Positions 21,601 through 31,366 of a DNA stretch of 64,000 bases are shown piece after piece. The notes under the pieces are model-generated. The model was not told the origin of the DNA. It did not search any database and saw nothing but the letters and a program-made list of their open reading frames with translations. Source of the DNA: Pseudomonas sp. KU26590 (lineage in GTDB: Bacteria > Pseudomonadota > Gammaproteobacteria > Pseudomonadales > Pseudomonadaceae); the NCBI RefSeq assembly GCF_026153515.1, contig NZ_CP110644.1, positions 718,501-782,500 on the forward strand, read 5' to 3'. Position 1 is the stretch's first letter; each line of letters begins with the position of its first letter. Position numbers and translations under genes: made by a program.

Positions 21601-24600
21601 TTCGGTATTGAGATGTTTGACTGATTTGACGTTACAGTGTACGCAATGTCATTGATTCGAAAAGTTATGTTAATGGCAATGGATGTTACAGTTGGGAGTT
21701 TGGTGAGGTTAACGATTGGTTTTTTATAGTGTCCTTTCAGAGTCAGGGCTTTTCCGGATATGAAGTTGGCGGTTATTGTATTGGTTGAGTTTGGCCTGGG
21801 GAATAATAATTTCCCAATCAGGTACTTAGGGGTGGAAGAATTCTCTATCACTTGAAGCATGTTAGCAGGGTCTGGGTTTTCATTGTACTTTGCTTTCCCC
21901 ATTGCATACGGGATAATTTCATGGAGAGTGTCGTAGTTTATGAACTGTGATTGAGGTATCAAAGGTTCTTTTTTTATGAAGTCCTGGTAGTGGAGATCGA
22001 ATTCGTAGACGCTATCTACTTTGGCCAGAACTTGTGGCCACTGCCGGATTGGTGTAGTGAGCGTATCTGGTTTATATTGTTCCAGCGCGAAGCGCGTTGT
22101 GCCCTGCTCTTTTTTTAGAGGCTCAATTTCGGACCGCTCTCCTGTATAAGGGTGCTGGACTTTGGTGACGTCTTTGTATGAGTTGTAAATGATTTTGCTC
22201 AGGCTTTTCGTAGCATCTAACGGGAACTGTTTTTTATCGATGAGCAACAGATCCCGTGCTTCAATAAAATAATCTGTGTTGAGATTTCCATAGTGTACAG
22301 ATTCCTGCGCGGTGTCATTGATGGACGTGTAGGCACTGTTATATAACATTACTGTCAGCCACGGATCTTCGGTACGTTCTCCTTCGGTGTTGACCAACGC
22401 GATCAAACCAGGCTCATAGGTGTCATCTTTGAGGTAGGGGTTCTTTAAATCTGGCAGGCGCTTCCCATCTTGGATGCCATCAAGGCAAATGAGCTCGTTA
22501 GGGGTGGACCAGAATCCATCACTCTGCTTGTAGATATATTGAACGCTGATTTTTTTGAACTTGGTGGGAGTCTGGTTTTTGTCGTCCGCACTCGGCAGGC
22601 CGACAGTGCCGCGTTCGACCCAGAACACATAGGGGCGGCCTTCAATCATCACCGGGCGAATGGCATCGCACCTGGATGTGGCCTTGGTGTCCGGATCTGT
22701 GTAGCTGCTCTGAACGATCTGACCGGTCGCGGAGACGCTGATCTTTTCCCATTCGGTCCACGCAAGCGGGCTCAAGCGTTCCTTGTCGTCGCGCAGCCCT
22801 ATGTCTACGGACCGCCAGTAATACTCGGCCGGCGAGGCATTGGTTTTGCCAATAAAGTGATACGTGTCGTTCTTGGGGTCAGTGCCGTCCAGATAACCAC
22901 TGATAACTTGCAAATTGCTGGTCTGTTCGAATTTAGTAAGGTAACTGGTAATGGCTGTTTGTAGGAGTTCAGGGTCCAGCTTGCCTTGGTTGAGTTCCAC
23001 CTCCAACGCCTGGAAAGCAGTGCTTTTATTGGGCCGGTTAGCGTAGTAGATCAGGTTTTCCGGATGATTGAGTTGCGTCCGCCATACTTTCCAGGTCCCG
23101 TACGTACTCAGGTATTGACGCCAGAAGTCCGATGTTTCCTGCGCAATAATGGTAGTCGTGTAGCCCGGGTCGAGTCGTGCAAACAGCCTGTGCAGGTAGT
23201 GCTGCAAGCTCGCAGTTGCTTGGTTCACAGCACTGACTTTCACTGCCGTACTGACTAGAACATCTGTCAGAAAATAACTGGAAAGCTCCTCGGTGGTGGG
23301 AATGAATCGCTTCAGCTCAGGGGTGGACGCCGCCCAGTATCCTAGTAAATAGGCCGCCAGCGCATCGCGCCATGGTTCTTGCAGGCGAGATTCTATAGAT
23401 TCCTGTTCAACATTATCACAAGCGCCCAGCAGTACTTGACCGCTGACACGGTAGGCCTCGAATTTAGAACTTTCGTCAAGCGAGTGTAGATCGAGTAATG
23501 ATTCGCTGGACAGGCCGGTCAAGTTGCATAGGTTCTTTAAACGAAGCACAAGGTCGATGTCAGAAATTGTGGTGGTCAAACGCGCGGATGCTTGTGTGTC
23601 AACGGTTGTAGGAGAGTACTCAACGAGCGTCAACTCCTTGTTCTTATCTTTGTACTTACTTATATAATCCCACGCCTCAGGCCTTGTCTCTGGAAGAAGA
23701 AGTTCTTTACGAACCTTTAATGGGCCTGGGTTGTCCCTCAGAAATTGATCGAATTTGTCATATACGGATCGCGCATCTTTGGAAGAATCTTCTGGCCGGG
23801 CATTAAACATGTGTCTGGCTACAAGTTCTCCAAAAGGGCTGAACTCTCGATAGTCCGACCTGATATATATATCTTTCTCCGTTTTTGTCAGTGATGCTAA
23901 AAAATCGTCAAATGGTTTGCTGGTATCTATTTTTACGGTTTCTTTTTTTGCCGTTCCCGCATACGAAAGCGCAACCATTGTTTCGCTTTCAGACCAGCCA
24001 ATGAGCTTCCCAAGCCGCCCCGCAGTCAACACCTCGGTATTCAATCTGTTGATTTGGGGTGCGTTGCTAAAATAATTAAGTGCATCATTCTCTTCAACGC
24101 CGGACTTTTCGCATTGTTGCACCCAGTCACTGTATCGGCTGACCTGATAACACAAGTCGAGGGTAAGCGCAGTGGCACTTGAAGGTGTCTGCCCCGCAGT
24201 GTCCGTCTCCCCTGCCAGGTCGAACCAGGCGGGGTGATCAAGCAGGGCTTTAAGTCCGGTAGGGCTCAATTGCAGGTATTTGATCACCTGCGCGTGCCGG
24301 GCAAGCTTGTCCCACAAATCGAGGGTCAGCCCATCGAGCGCCGTGCTCGCGCTTGCGGGCGTTTTCTCGGCAGCTGTCAATACGTCCGCCAGTAGACTGA
24401 AACGGCTTTCCTCTATCCAGCGTAATAGCTCAAGCGCGTGCCCTGAAGTGAGTGCGCGCCCGTCGTCGTCCTTAGCGAAGACGTTGCCGATGATGTGTTT
24501 GGCTGCGTCTTCTTGCGCGATGGTTGCATTGGTGATCAGCCGCTCCAGCCTGTCTATGACCTGATCGATGTCCACATCTGCCCGAAATACCGCGTTGGCA

Positions 24601-26561
24601 CTGTTAACTTTGCCCTTGAGTTCCGCTTTCAACACATCCGCAAGGCTTTGATCAGGGCGCAGGACTAGCGTTTTCACCAAGCCGCGGGAATCCAGGCATG
24701 TTTGCAAAGTGCCGATCCATGAGCCAGATGCGGGTAGCACATCCAGGCCAACTTCTTGTGCAATCTGCGTCTCGCTTAACAGGGAGGCCTTGATCCGCGG
24801 AAGGGCGTCGACCAGGGTGCGCTGGATGCGAGCATCCACCCTGTAAAGAGGTTTGAGTTCGGCGGGGATGTCAGCGGGCAGTGGCGTGAGCCAGCTCAGC
24901 AGGGCCTGCGCGGAAATCTTTTGCCGCCGCAGCCAGATGTCCAGATTGATCAGGCCGGTCAACACGTCAAGAATGTCGGCTGCCCCCAACTTGACATCGA
25001 CCTCCCCGTCGTAGAAGTAATCGCCTTCAGTTATCTGCGGCGTCCCCGCCAGTTGTGTCCACACTCGCGGATTTGTTTTCGCCAGCAAGGCGATAAGGCT
25101 GTTGCCTTCGTTCGTGCCGAGCCCTAAAAGGCGAGGCAATCTGGTCAGGCGGTAGAGCGATGAGAATACCGGCAGGGATAACGTCGGCTTTGTGAGTTTC
25201 AACGCTTGCGCAGCCTGCTTCAGATAGAGGTTCGCCACTCTTTCTTCCAGGGCGAAAGCGCGGCATATCCCCCCAATGACGGATTTAGAGGAGCTGTCGC
25301 TGCTCTGTGCGGTGACGCTGATCTCGAACTCGCGGCCGTCGAGCGTCAGGCGATCTTCTGTGTCCGCCAGTTGTCCTGCGCCAGGGCCATCGAGCACTCG
25401 GTCCAGGAAAGGTGTTTGTTCACCTGTAACGTAGGGCGTTACGCCGTTGATCAGGGCCGCGAACTGCTCGGCAGTCACATCGTATTCATTGCGCATGTAG
25501 CAGAAAACACCCAGCGCCCTGAGCGTGTTTTTCGTGATTTGGAAATCCTTGGTCTGGCCCTCCGCACGCAGGGCAGCCATCACCAGCAGATCAACGTGAG
25601 CGAAGGGCAGTTGCAATGCGCGTTGCAGGTGGATGATTTTGTGAATGCGACCAAAGTGGTCAGCATTTGCACCCTTGATACGCAGGCTGATGCCTGGTCC
25701 TTCGTAGGTGTCTTCCAGAGATAACGCCGGAGCGGTTGCGTTGTTGATGAACACGGCGCCGTAGAGATGGCCGCCAAGCGCTGCGCTGTTCTTTTCGTTG
25801 GCCGCAGCGTAAGCGCTGGAGCATTTGACCGTGGTGATGGCCTCTGTGCCATCGTCCGGAACGCCCGACGTGGCCAGCAGTTCCAGAATGCTTTCGGGCT
25901 TTAGTCCGGTTTGCCGGGACAAGCACTCGACACCGGTCAGTTGCTCAAGGGCGTTGGATGCATCGCCCTTCACGCCGTACAGCTTGTGCAGGAAGTCGCC
26001 GTCGGTGGCAGCGCTGCTATCGATCAAGAGGGATTGCAGCGCAGGGCTGAACCCCGTCGCGGTTAGCATGACGTGTCTGAGTTTTTCGCTACGCAGGGTG
26101 TCTGAAGTGAAGTTGGGGTAGTGGTAATGGCTTCGTTGCAGCACATCGAACAGTGACGTTTTCTTCTGCTTGAGTACTGCCTTGATCTGCTCAAGCGGCC
26201 GGTGAAAAGGCAATTGGACGGGGTATTGCGCTTTGGAAATCTCCTCCACCAGGTTCTTTTTTTCACCCACGTGAAGTTTGGCTTGCCGCGTCATGGCTTC
26301 AATCACCAGCGTCAGCGCAGAGACCTGGTTTTCAAGGCTTGCCTTATCCAGCACCCGTTCGCCGATATCCGGGCGCCGGCTGGCGAGTTTGATCTGGCTA
26401 TCGGGATTACCTTGGGCCTCCAGCGTCAGCGCTTGTCGATACAGGGCGTGAAGATAGGCCAGAGGCCCGTTGTTGGCCTCTAGCGCGTCGGACGCGCATT
26501 TGTCAGCGACTTGTTCTGGGAACAGTTTTCCATAAGTGGCAGTTGTTGTGTTCTCTTCCAT
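18627..26561 (-). CDS. Tc insecticidal toxin complex A subunit (TcdA/TcaAB type), orphan
   Basis: 2,644 residues, near the length of single-chain TcdA proteins. In known Tc toxins the A subunit makes the pentameric pore that binds receptors and injects the TcB-TcC cocoon's toxin. The N-terminus (LFPEQVADKCASDALEAN, AYLHALYRQAL) matches the SpvA-like domain. A neuraminidase-like central part covers roughly residues 1050-1400. The C-terminal pore and TcB-binding part has long helices (about 2150-2400, with RAQEWQFELKQAELDI) and ends in RYLPFEGTGAISRWQLNF, a family hallmark. No TcB, TcC or chitinase gene is near. DNA from about 21.6 to 24.0 kb is AT-richer than the flanks, suggesting transfer. 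AGGAAG precedes the ATG. An IS lies 66 bp upstream. Confidence 0.9.
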   Translation of the reverse strand: MEENTTTATYGKLFPEQVADKCASDALEANNGPLAYLHALYRQALTLEAQGNPDSQIKLASRRPDIGERVLDKASLENQVSALTLVIEAMTRQAKLHVGEKKNLVEEISKAQYPVQLPFHRPLEQIKAVLKQKKTSLFDVLQRSHYHYPNFTSDTLRSEKLRHVMLTATGFSPALQSLLIDSSAATDGDFLHKLYGVKGDASNALEQLTGVECLSRQTGLKPESILELLATSGVPDDGTEAITTVKCSSAYAAANEKNSAALGGHLYGAVFINNATAPALSLEDTYEGPGISLRIKGANADHFGRIHKIIHLQRALQLPFAHVDLLVMAALRAEGQTKDFQITKNTLRALGVFCYMRNEYDVTAEQFAALINGVTPYVTGEQTPFLDRVLDGPGAGQLADTEDRLTLDGREFEISVTAQSSDSSSKSVIGGICRAFALEERVANLYLKQAAQALKLTKPTLSLPVFSSLYRLTRLPRLLGLGTNEGNSLIALLAKTNPRVWTQLAGTPQITEGDYFYDGEVDVKLGAADILDVLTGLINLDIWLRRQKISAQALLSWLTPLPADIPAELKPLYRVDARIQRTLVDALPRIKASLLSETQIAQEVGLDVLPASGSWIGTLQTCLDSRGLVKTLVLRPDQSLADVLKAELKGKVNSANAVFRADVDIDQVIDRLERLITNATIAQEDAAKHIIGNVFAKDDDGRALTSGHALELLRWIEESRFSLLADVLTAAEKTPASASTALDGLTLDLWDKLARHAQVIKYLQLSPTGLKALLDHPAWFDLAGETDTAGQTPSSATALTLDLCYQVSRYSDWVQQCEKSGVEENDALNYFSNAPQINRLNTEVLTAGRLGKLIGWSESETMVALSYAGTAKKETVKIDTSKPFDDFLASLTKTEKDIYIRSDYREFSPFGELVARHMFNARPEDSSKDARSVYDKFDQFLRDNPGPLKVRKELLLPETRPEAWDYISKYKDKNKELTLVEYSPTTVDTQASARLTTTISDIDLVLRLKNLCNLTGLSSESLLDLHSLDESSKFEAYRVSGQVLLGACDNVEQESIESRLQEPWRDALAAYLLGYWAASTPELKRFIPTTEELSSYFLTDVLVSTAVKVSAVNQATASLQHYLHRLFARLDPGYTTTIIAQETSDFWRQYLSTYGTWKVWRTQLNHPENLIYYANRPNKSTAFQALEVELNQGKLDPELLQTAITSYLTKFEQTSNLQVISGYLDGTDPKNDTYHFIGKTNASPAEYYWRSVDIGLRDDKERLSPLAWTEWEKISVSATGQIVQSSYTDPDTKATSRCDAIRPVMIEGRPYVFWVERGTVGLPSADDKNQTPTKFKKISVQYIYKQSDGFWSTPNELICLDGIQDGKRLPDLKNPYLKDDTYEPGLIALVNTEGERTEDPWLTVMLYNSAYTSINDTAQESVHYGNLNTDYFIEARDLLLIDKKQFPLDATKSLSKIIYNSYKDVTKVQHPYTGERSEIEPLKKEQGTTRFALEQYKPDTLTTPIRQWPQVLAKVDSVYEFDLHYQDFIKKEPLIPQSQFINYDTLHEIIPYAMGKAKYNENPDPANMLQVIENSSTPKYLIGKLLFPRPNSTNTITANFISGKALTLKGHYKKPIVNLTKLPTVTSIAINITFRINDIAYTVTSNQSNISIPNDDRDIGFQLPITVNTAEKRPLSIGYSVTDDNKKIQAKPETLPEATSPERWTVNLKLEKARYLLEDSLRIEFYLKDQLIASLPVDVVVNPKAYEKIELRLYAKGPKDKAFTRLTEESVVADGNAVITRDYPYKDSGQYMFALCEAGEPLQNVFTTFDVQALGTDEKWDIAIRRNTEQAQYLDLSAVADDAPTFPSNAIRLNTLFGKQLVSRAARSVERALEWEAQWIKEPTIDANIETPPVDFHGANGAYFRELFLHLPDLVATRLSEQQQFDEAERWYTQYLFDPFRTQKDDKERQPFWNTRPLAEGGTSGSELQKVVDPTARAFTLSRYYRQAVLLSLVDNWQRQGDHFYRQLTSSTLNHAWLCFQKALRLIGPLPERTSVSRWASVALNSASSVHFRAPINERVAAARKTLEHRLFNLRHGLTLDGKVLPVMDWRTESVDAFGVGQRGIGQLINTYNSDRAQIPAYRFRELIPTARTAVRQLQDMGRHYMKLMENEFNSTLSALLKQQQINVSDFTLQLKREAVNDEVTQKKLLELSKQAAVFRKEYYENLLLTGRSPMEEAATGLIWSAAVLKTMSVPLQIAAGITEGLVPTIYGMAFGGNKPHASMAKAALGMEIAAESSMFVSDRLLAEADYERRAQEWQFELKQAELDIESLNFELDESDLEYNAATISLEEARAVRANLEELHATMTNGFISPSSYNWLVARQELLYAPAYDAVLSLCLSAEAAWRYEIGDYTRPAFIKTGAWVDSYKGMLAGESLLVDLQEMENAHIQCNERRLSIKKTVDLRGTQTGDEWLATLKSLASAPLVFEFKSADFDKNYPGHYLRQLRHVSVSFVTTSAAGASLENVCAILTQTDSTTLVEPTSEGADYLYAPATKAPGSIKRNLRVQQQIALSSGEADDGLGFDKADWVYELMFHDGRYLPFEGTGAISRWQLNFTDADFVKSLLAADGKTTVIKTIQINLVYTALDGGKAFTDKVKTLMQAKK

Positions 26562-26622
26562 GATGTCGCTTCCTGTTTACTGGGAATAAAGGCGTTTCAG
26601 ATAAGGTCGTCCACTCGTTAGC

Positions 26623-26626
26623 CTAG
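26623..26626. repeat. target-site duplication of the IS, left copy
   Basis: CTAG immediately outside the left terminal repeat; matched by CTAG at 27820-27823. CTAG fits the YTAR target preference of the IS5 group. Confidence 0.85.
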
Positions 26627-27819
26627 GGAAACTCTGAAAAAGACTTCCAAATCTGGTGAAATACGCCAGTCCCAAGCACTGAACGGTTGAGTCCCGATGA
26701 AGCAGATGTCCTTCGCTGACGCCGAATACGCTGGCAAACGCAAACAAACCCGCCGTGAACGCTTCCTGATCGAGATGGATCAGGTCGTGCCCTGGAATGG
26801 CTTGGTCAAACTGATCGAGCCGCACTATCCAACGGGAGAAGGTGGTCGTCCGGCATACCCGTTGATGGCGATGTTGCGGGTTCATCTGATGCAGAACTGG
26901 TTCGGTTATAGCGACCCAGCTATGGAAGAATCGCTGTACGAAACTACGATTCTGCGCCAGTTTGCCGGGCTGCATCTGGATCGGATTCCAGACGAAACCA
27001 CGATCCTCAACTTCCGCAGATTGCTCGAAAAACATGAGCTGGCCGGTGGGATTTTGCAGGTCATCAATGGCTATTTGGGCGACCGTGGTTTGTTGTTGCG
27101 CCAAGGCACCGTGGTCGATGCGACGATCATTCATGCGCCGAGTTCGACCAAGAACAAGGACGGCAAACGCGACCCTGAAATGCATCAAACCAAGAAGGGA
27201 AATCAATACTATTTCGGGATGAAATCGCACATCGGTGTCGATGCCGAATCCGGTTTGGTGCATAGCGTAGTGGGCACTGCGGCGAATGTGGCGGACGTAA
27301 CCCAGGTCGATCAGTTACTGCACGGAGAAGAAACTTACGTCTCTGGCGATGCCGGTTACACCGGCGTCGAAAAGCGCCCCGAGCATCAAGATCGCCAAAT
27401 GATCTGGTCGATTGCTGCGCGGCCCAGCAGCTATAAAAAGCATGCAAAGAAGAGTCTGATCGGGCGCATGCGTCGCAAAATCGAATACGCGAAAGCTCAA
27501 CTGCGCGCCAAGGTTGAGCATCCGTTTCGAGTAATCAAGCGCCAGTTTGGTTATACGAAAGTACGCTTCCGAGGCCTGCTGAAAAACACTGCGCAGCAGA
27601 CCACGCTGTTTGCTCTGTCGAACCTGTGGATGATGCGAAAACGATTACTCAATGCAGGAGAGGTACGCCTTTAATGCGGAAAATGAGTGCTGAAAAGCGC
27701 TTGTACGCAGAAAAAAGCGGGGATTGAGAGAGCAAAAGGTCTAATTTTCGATTGAGTCGACATTTTTTGAGCCTCAAGCAACGGGGCTGTTAAAAACGCG
27801 TGCCTACTTCAGACCTTCC
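26627..27819 (+). mobile_element. IS5-group insertion sequence, intact, 1,193 bp
   Basis: Terminal inverted repeats GGAAACTCTGAA (left end) and, read inward from the right, GGAAGGTCTGAAGTAG. The latter is close to the IS5 end GGAAGGTGCGAATAAG. The element is flanked by 4-bp CTAG duplications and carries one full transposase gene. Size and target match IS5. The left end carries two mismatches (AC for GG) against the right, so the ends are imperfect. It is oriented away from the Tc toxin gene and lies 66 bp from its start codon. Confidence 0.92.
26697..27674 (+). CDS. IS5 family DDE transposase
   Basis: 325 residues, full length for an IS5-group transposase, with no frameshift. The N-terminal DUF772-type domain includes EGGRPAYPLMAMLRVHLMQ-like GEGGRPAYPLMAMLRVHL and DETTILNFRRLLE. 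The DDE triad is visible as D141 (VVDATII), D218 (SGDAGYTG) and E274 (KVEHPFRVIKRQFG), the last in the IS4/IS5 Y-E-like motif. It should catalyse cut-and-paste movement of the element at 26627-27819. Confidence 0.95.
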   Translation: MKQMSFADAEYAGKRKQTRRERFLIEMDQVVPWNGLVKLIEPHYPTGEGGRPAYPLMAMLRVHLMQNWFGYSDPAMEESLYETTILRQFAGLHLDRIPDETTILNFRRLLEKHELAGGILQVINGYLGDRGLLLRQGTVVDATIIHAPSSTKNKDGKRDPEMHQTKKGNQYYFGMKSHIGVDAESGLVHSVVGTAANVADVTQVDQLLHGEETYVSGDAGYTGVEKRPEHQDRQMIWSIAARPSSYKKHAKKSLIGRMRRKIEYAKAQLRAKVEHPFRVIKRQFGYTKVRFRGLLKNTAQQTTLFALSNLWMMRKRLLNAGEVRL

Positions 27820-27823
27820 CTAG
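27820..27823. repeat. target-site duplication of the IS, right copy
   Basis: CTAG directly after the right terminal repeat, identical to 26623-26626. Confidence 0.85.
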
Positions 27824-27924
27824 AGATCGTCTTGCAAAGAGGCAAATAATCGAGTTGATGAAGGTTAAATTAATGACCTTAAATTTCAATGAGTTAAGTT
27901 TATTTATGCTTATTCGAAATATCA

Positions 27925-28108
27925 GTGATAGCGAATCGGTTTAGTGCTGTTGAAGGCGTGGTAAATCCTCCATTTTATATGGCGTTTCGCGATAGCAAGT
28001 ATCCAGGGTTTGTTATTTGAATATGGCGACGACGTCGACAGGATTAAGGCTGCAAAATACTTATGGGCTGCAGAATTTAATCGCGACGGAAAAACGCAAC
28101 AGATTTGA
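27925..28108 (+). pseudogene. possible frameshifted gene remnant
   Basis: In the 360-bp gap between the IS and the LysE gene, one frame reads VIANRFSAVEGVVNPPF, then YMAFRDSKYPGFVI, then stop (27925-28020). The next frame continues LLFEYGDDVDRIKAAKYL, then WAAEFNRDGKTQQI and stop at 28106-28108. The two halves look like one protein broken by a frameshift near 28010. Both are protein-like in composition and the DNA is AT-rich compared with the core genome. I do not recognise the family. It could be the tail of a gene that once accompanied the toxin island. Confidence 0.35.
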
Positions 28109-28183
28109 TCTTCAGCTGTGTCTTGAGCTTCGCAGCGCGCAGGGCTGACACTTCATCACTTCGATTCTTGCAGGAGACTTGCA

Positions 28184-28804
28184 GTGAACCTTCCCACCTT
28201 GCTGGTTTTCATTCCCGCCTGTTTCGCCTTGAACATGGCGCCCGGCCCTAACAATCTGCTGTCGATCAGCAACGCCTCGCGCTATGGATTTATCAGTGCC
28301 TGCTGGGGCGGCATTGGTCGTTTGCTGGCGTTTGCGATCATGATTGCGCTGGCGGCGGTGGGGCTGACGGCGGTGCTGCATACGTCGGAGCTGCTGTTTC
28401 ACGCGATCAAGATCGTTGGCGCGGCGTACCTGTTTTATCTGGCGGTGCAGTTGTGGCGGGCAGCACCTGAGGCTGAGGGCGGGACCGTTTTTGCTTCGAG
28501 GGGGTTGGGGACTCTGGCACGACAGGAGTTTCTAGTGGCCATCGGTAACCCCAAGGCTATTTTGCTATTCACCGCGTTTCTGCCGCAATTCGTCGACCGT
28601 TCCGGCGTGGTCATCACTCAGTTCGCACAACTGGGCGCGATGTTTCTGGCGCTGGAATGCATCGCTATCGGGCTCTACAGCTGGATGGGCGTGCATGCGC
28701 GTCGTCTGTTTGCCAAACCAAGTGGCAAGCGTCTGTTCAACCGGATATGTGCTGGGCTGTTAGCGAGCGCAGCGTCGTTTTTGCTGGTGGCGCGGCGGGG
28801 CTGA
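28184..28804 (+). CDS. LysE/RhtB family amino-acid exporter
   Basis: 206 residues with about six membrane helices. The N-terminal MAPGPNNLLSISNASRYG motif and the central KIVGAAYLFYLAVQLWR and FLVAIGNPKAILLFTAF stretches are RhtB-type signatures. It exports an amino acid or analogue; substrate unknown. The start is GTG with CAGGAGA upstream. A bidirectional terminator separates it from the convergent metK. Confidence 0.92.
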   Translation: MNLPTLLVFIPACFALNMAPGPNNLLSISNASRYGFISACWGGIGRLLAFAIMIALAAVGLTAVLHTSELLFHAIKIVGAAYLFYLAVQLWRAAPEAEGGTVFASRGLGTLARQEFLVAIGNPKAILLFTAFLPQFVDRSGVVITQFAQLGAMFLALECIAIGLYSWMGVHARRLFAKPSGKRLFNRICAGLLASAASFLLVARRG

Positions 28805-28824
28805 TCGTTCCTTCAACCCGAATG

Positions 28825-28866
28825 CAAAAAGCCCCTGACGACTCACATCGCCAGGGGCTTTTTTTA
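28825..28866. terminator. bidirectional terminator between lysE-type gene and metK
   Basis: AAAAAGCCCCTG and CAGGGGCTTTTT pair around a 14-nt loop, giving T-runs on both strands between two convergent genes. Confidence 0.9.
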
Positions 28867-28901
28867 CCGGATGCCGCTAAGCGCTATGCACCCAGCGGAT
28901 A

Positions 28902-30092
<1,191 letters not shown>

Positions 30093-30109
30093 CTCGACGG
30101 TTTTCCTGA

Positions 30110-31108
30110 TTAGTACCGATGGTGAGTGTTGCCAGCCGGTCGCTGAAAGTGGCGGACCTGGATCTGGAAACCATTACGTAAGCCTATGTACAGGCTTTCC
30201 CCGGGGACCAGCCCCGCAGCGATGGCCCAACGGGCCAGATCTTCCTGTTCGAAGCCTAACCAGAGATCGCCACAGGCCTCCTTGGCCCAGCTCTGGTCAT
30301 GGCTGCACAACTCTGTCACCAGCAGGCTACCGCCCGGTTGCAACAGGTTGGCCAATTGTTTGAGCGCTTCGGCGGGCGCGGCGAAATGGTGTAGCACCAT
30401 ATTCAAGACCACGCAGTTACCGGCGATATTAGCGTTGGTCAGTGCATCGGCCAGTTTCAGCTCGACGTTAACCAGCGCCTTTTGCGTGCAGATCTTGCGC
30501 GCCAGATCGAGCATTTCCGGGCTGTTGTCCAGGCCCGTCACATGTCGAAAACGCCGCGCCAGATCAGGCAGAAAACCGCCATCCCCGGGCCCGACTTCTA
30601 TCGCCGTGGCATCGACGGGAAAGCTCAGCTTGTCCAGCAACGACAGCAGGCTGTCGCGGTATTGCGGCAGTCCTGCGATCAGGTCCTGCTGGGCCCGAAA
30701 TTTCTCGGCAGTGCGTGCGAAGAAGTCCTGACTGGCGTTGGCCCGCTGGCGATGCACCAGGCCGATCCGCGCCTGTACATCATCGGGCAGGCGCAGGTTA
30801 TCGGCTTCTTCAAGCATCGCCGCGTGCAGCTTGCCGCCGGTGTGTTCGGTGTGGGGCAGGGCGCGTCGATAAAAGATCGCGTTGCCTTCACGCCGCGTCG
30901 CCACCAGATCGGCCTGGGCCAGCACCTTGAGGTGATGGCTCATGCCGGACTGACCGATGGCGAAAATCTGCGCCAACTCCAGTACGCCGAAGGAATCGTT
31001 CGACAGCGCGCGCAAGACATTCAGCCGCAGCGGATCGCCGCCGGCTTTGCACAAGGCAGCCAGCTCGTCGCATTCATCATGGCTAATGGCAGGCACGCGA
31101 AGATTCAT
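30110..31108 (-). CDS. ArsR family regulator fused to SAM-dependent methyltransferase domain (SahR-like)
   Basis: 332 residues in two domains. An N-terminal ArsR winged helix lies at about 20-85 ([23 protein letters not shown], then [18 protein letters not shown]). A class I methyltransferase fold from about 140 has motif [11 protein letters not shown] (171-180). The methyltransferase part may act only as a SAM/SAH sensor. The gene is upstream of metK, and a strong inverted repeat lies just before its start. ArsR-type SahR regulators of methionine-cycle genes are known in Proteobacteria; calling this one a SahR is inference from domain make-up and position. Confidence 0.88.
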   Translation of the reverse strand: MNLRVPAISHDECDELAALCKAGGDPLRLNVLRALSNDSFGVLELAQIFAIGQSGMSHHLKVLAQADLVATRREGNAIFYRRALPHTEHTGGKLHAAMLEEADNLRLPDDVQARIGLVHRQRANASQDFFARTAEKFRAQQDLIAGLPQYRDSLLSLLDKLSFPVDATAIEVGPGDGGFLPDLARRFRHVTGLDNSPEMLDLARKICTQKALVNVELKLADALTNANIAGNCVVLNMVLHHFAAPAEALKQLANLLQPGGSLLVTELCSHDQSWAKEACGDLWLGFEQEDLARWAIAAGLVPGESLYIGLRNGFQIQVRHFQRPAGNTHHRY

Positions 31109-31150
31109 AAGGCAGGCAGTCTAGTTATCGACCGGACGTGTCGCAAGGGC

Positions 31151-31172
31151 AATATCAAAAAGTTTTGATATT
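31151..31172. promoter_or_regulatory. 22-bp inverted repeat, probable ArsR-type operator
   Basis: AATATCAAAA and TTTTGATATT, perfect 10-bp arms around a central AG, 42 bp upstream of the ArsR-methyltransferase start and about 195 bp upstream of tktA. It is by far the strongest palindrome in this intergenic region. Its form suits a dimeric ArsR repressor that autoregulates its own operon with metK. Confidence 0.8.
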
Positions 31173-31366
31173 GGTCGATCAGTGGCGGCACCCCGGCGCC
31201 GAGATTCTGCCGTTTGCCGTCGGGCGTTGGGTGCGGTGTACGAAAACACGTCACTGGCAGAGGAAAACACCGATGGTGTGTGATCTGTCATTGCCCCCGG
31301 AGGGTGCCTGAGGGAAAATGGCCGCCTTTTTCCGGTCCCACTTTTATCTGCCCCAGGAGATCAGCG

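Noticed and set aside
26577..27263. Minus-strand frame of 228 codons over the transposase
   Set aside because: Antisense to the DDE transposase, with no recognisable domain; the transposase frame has all catalytic residues.
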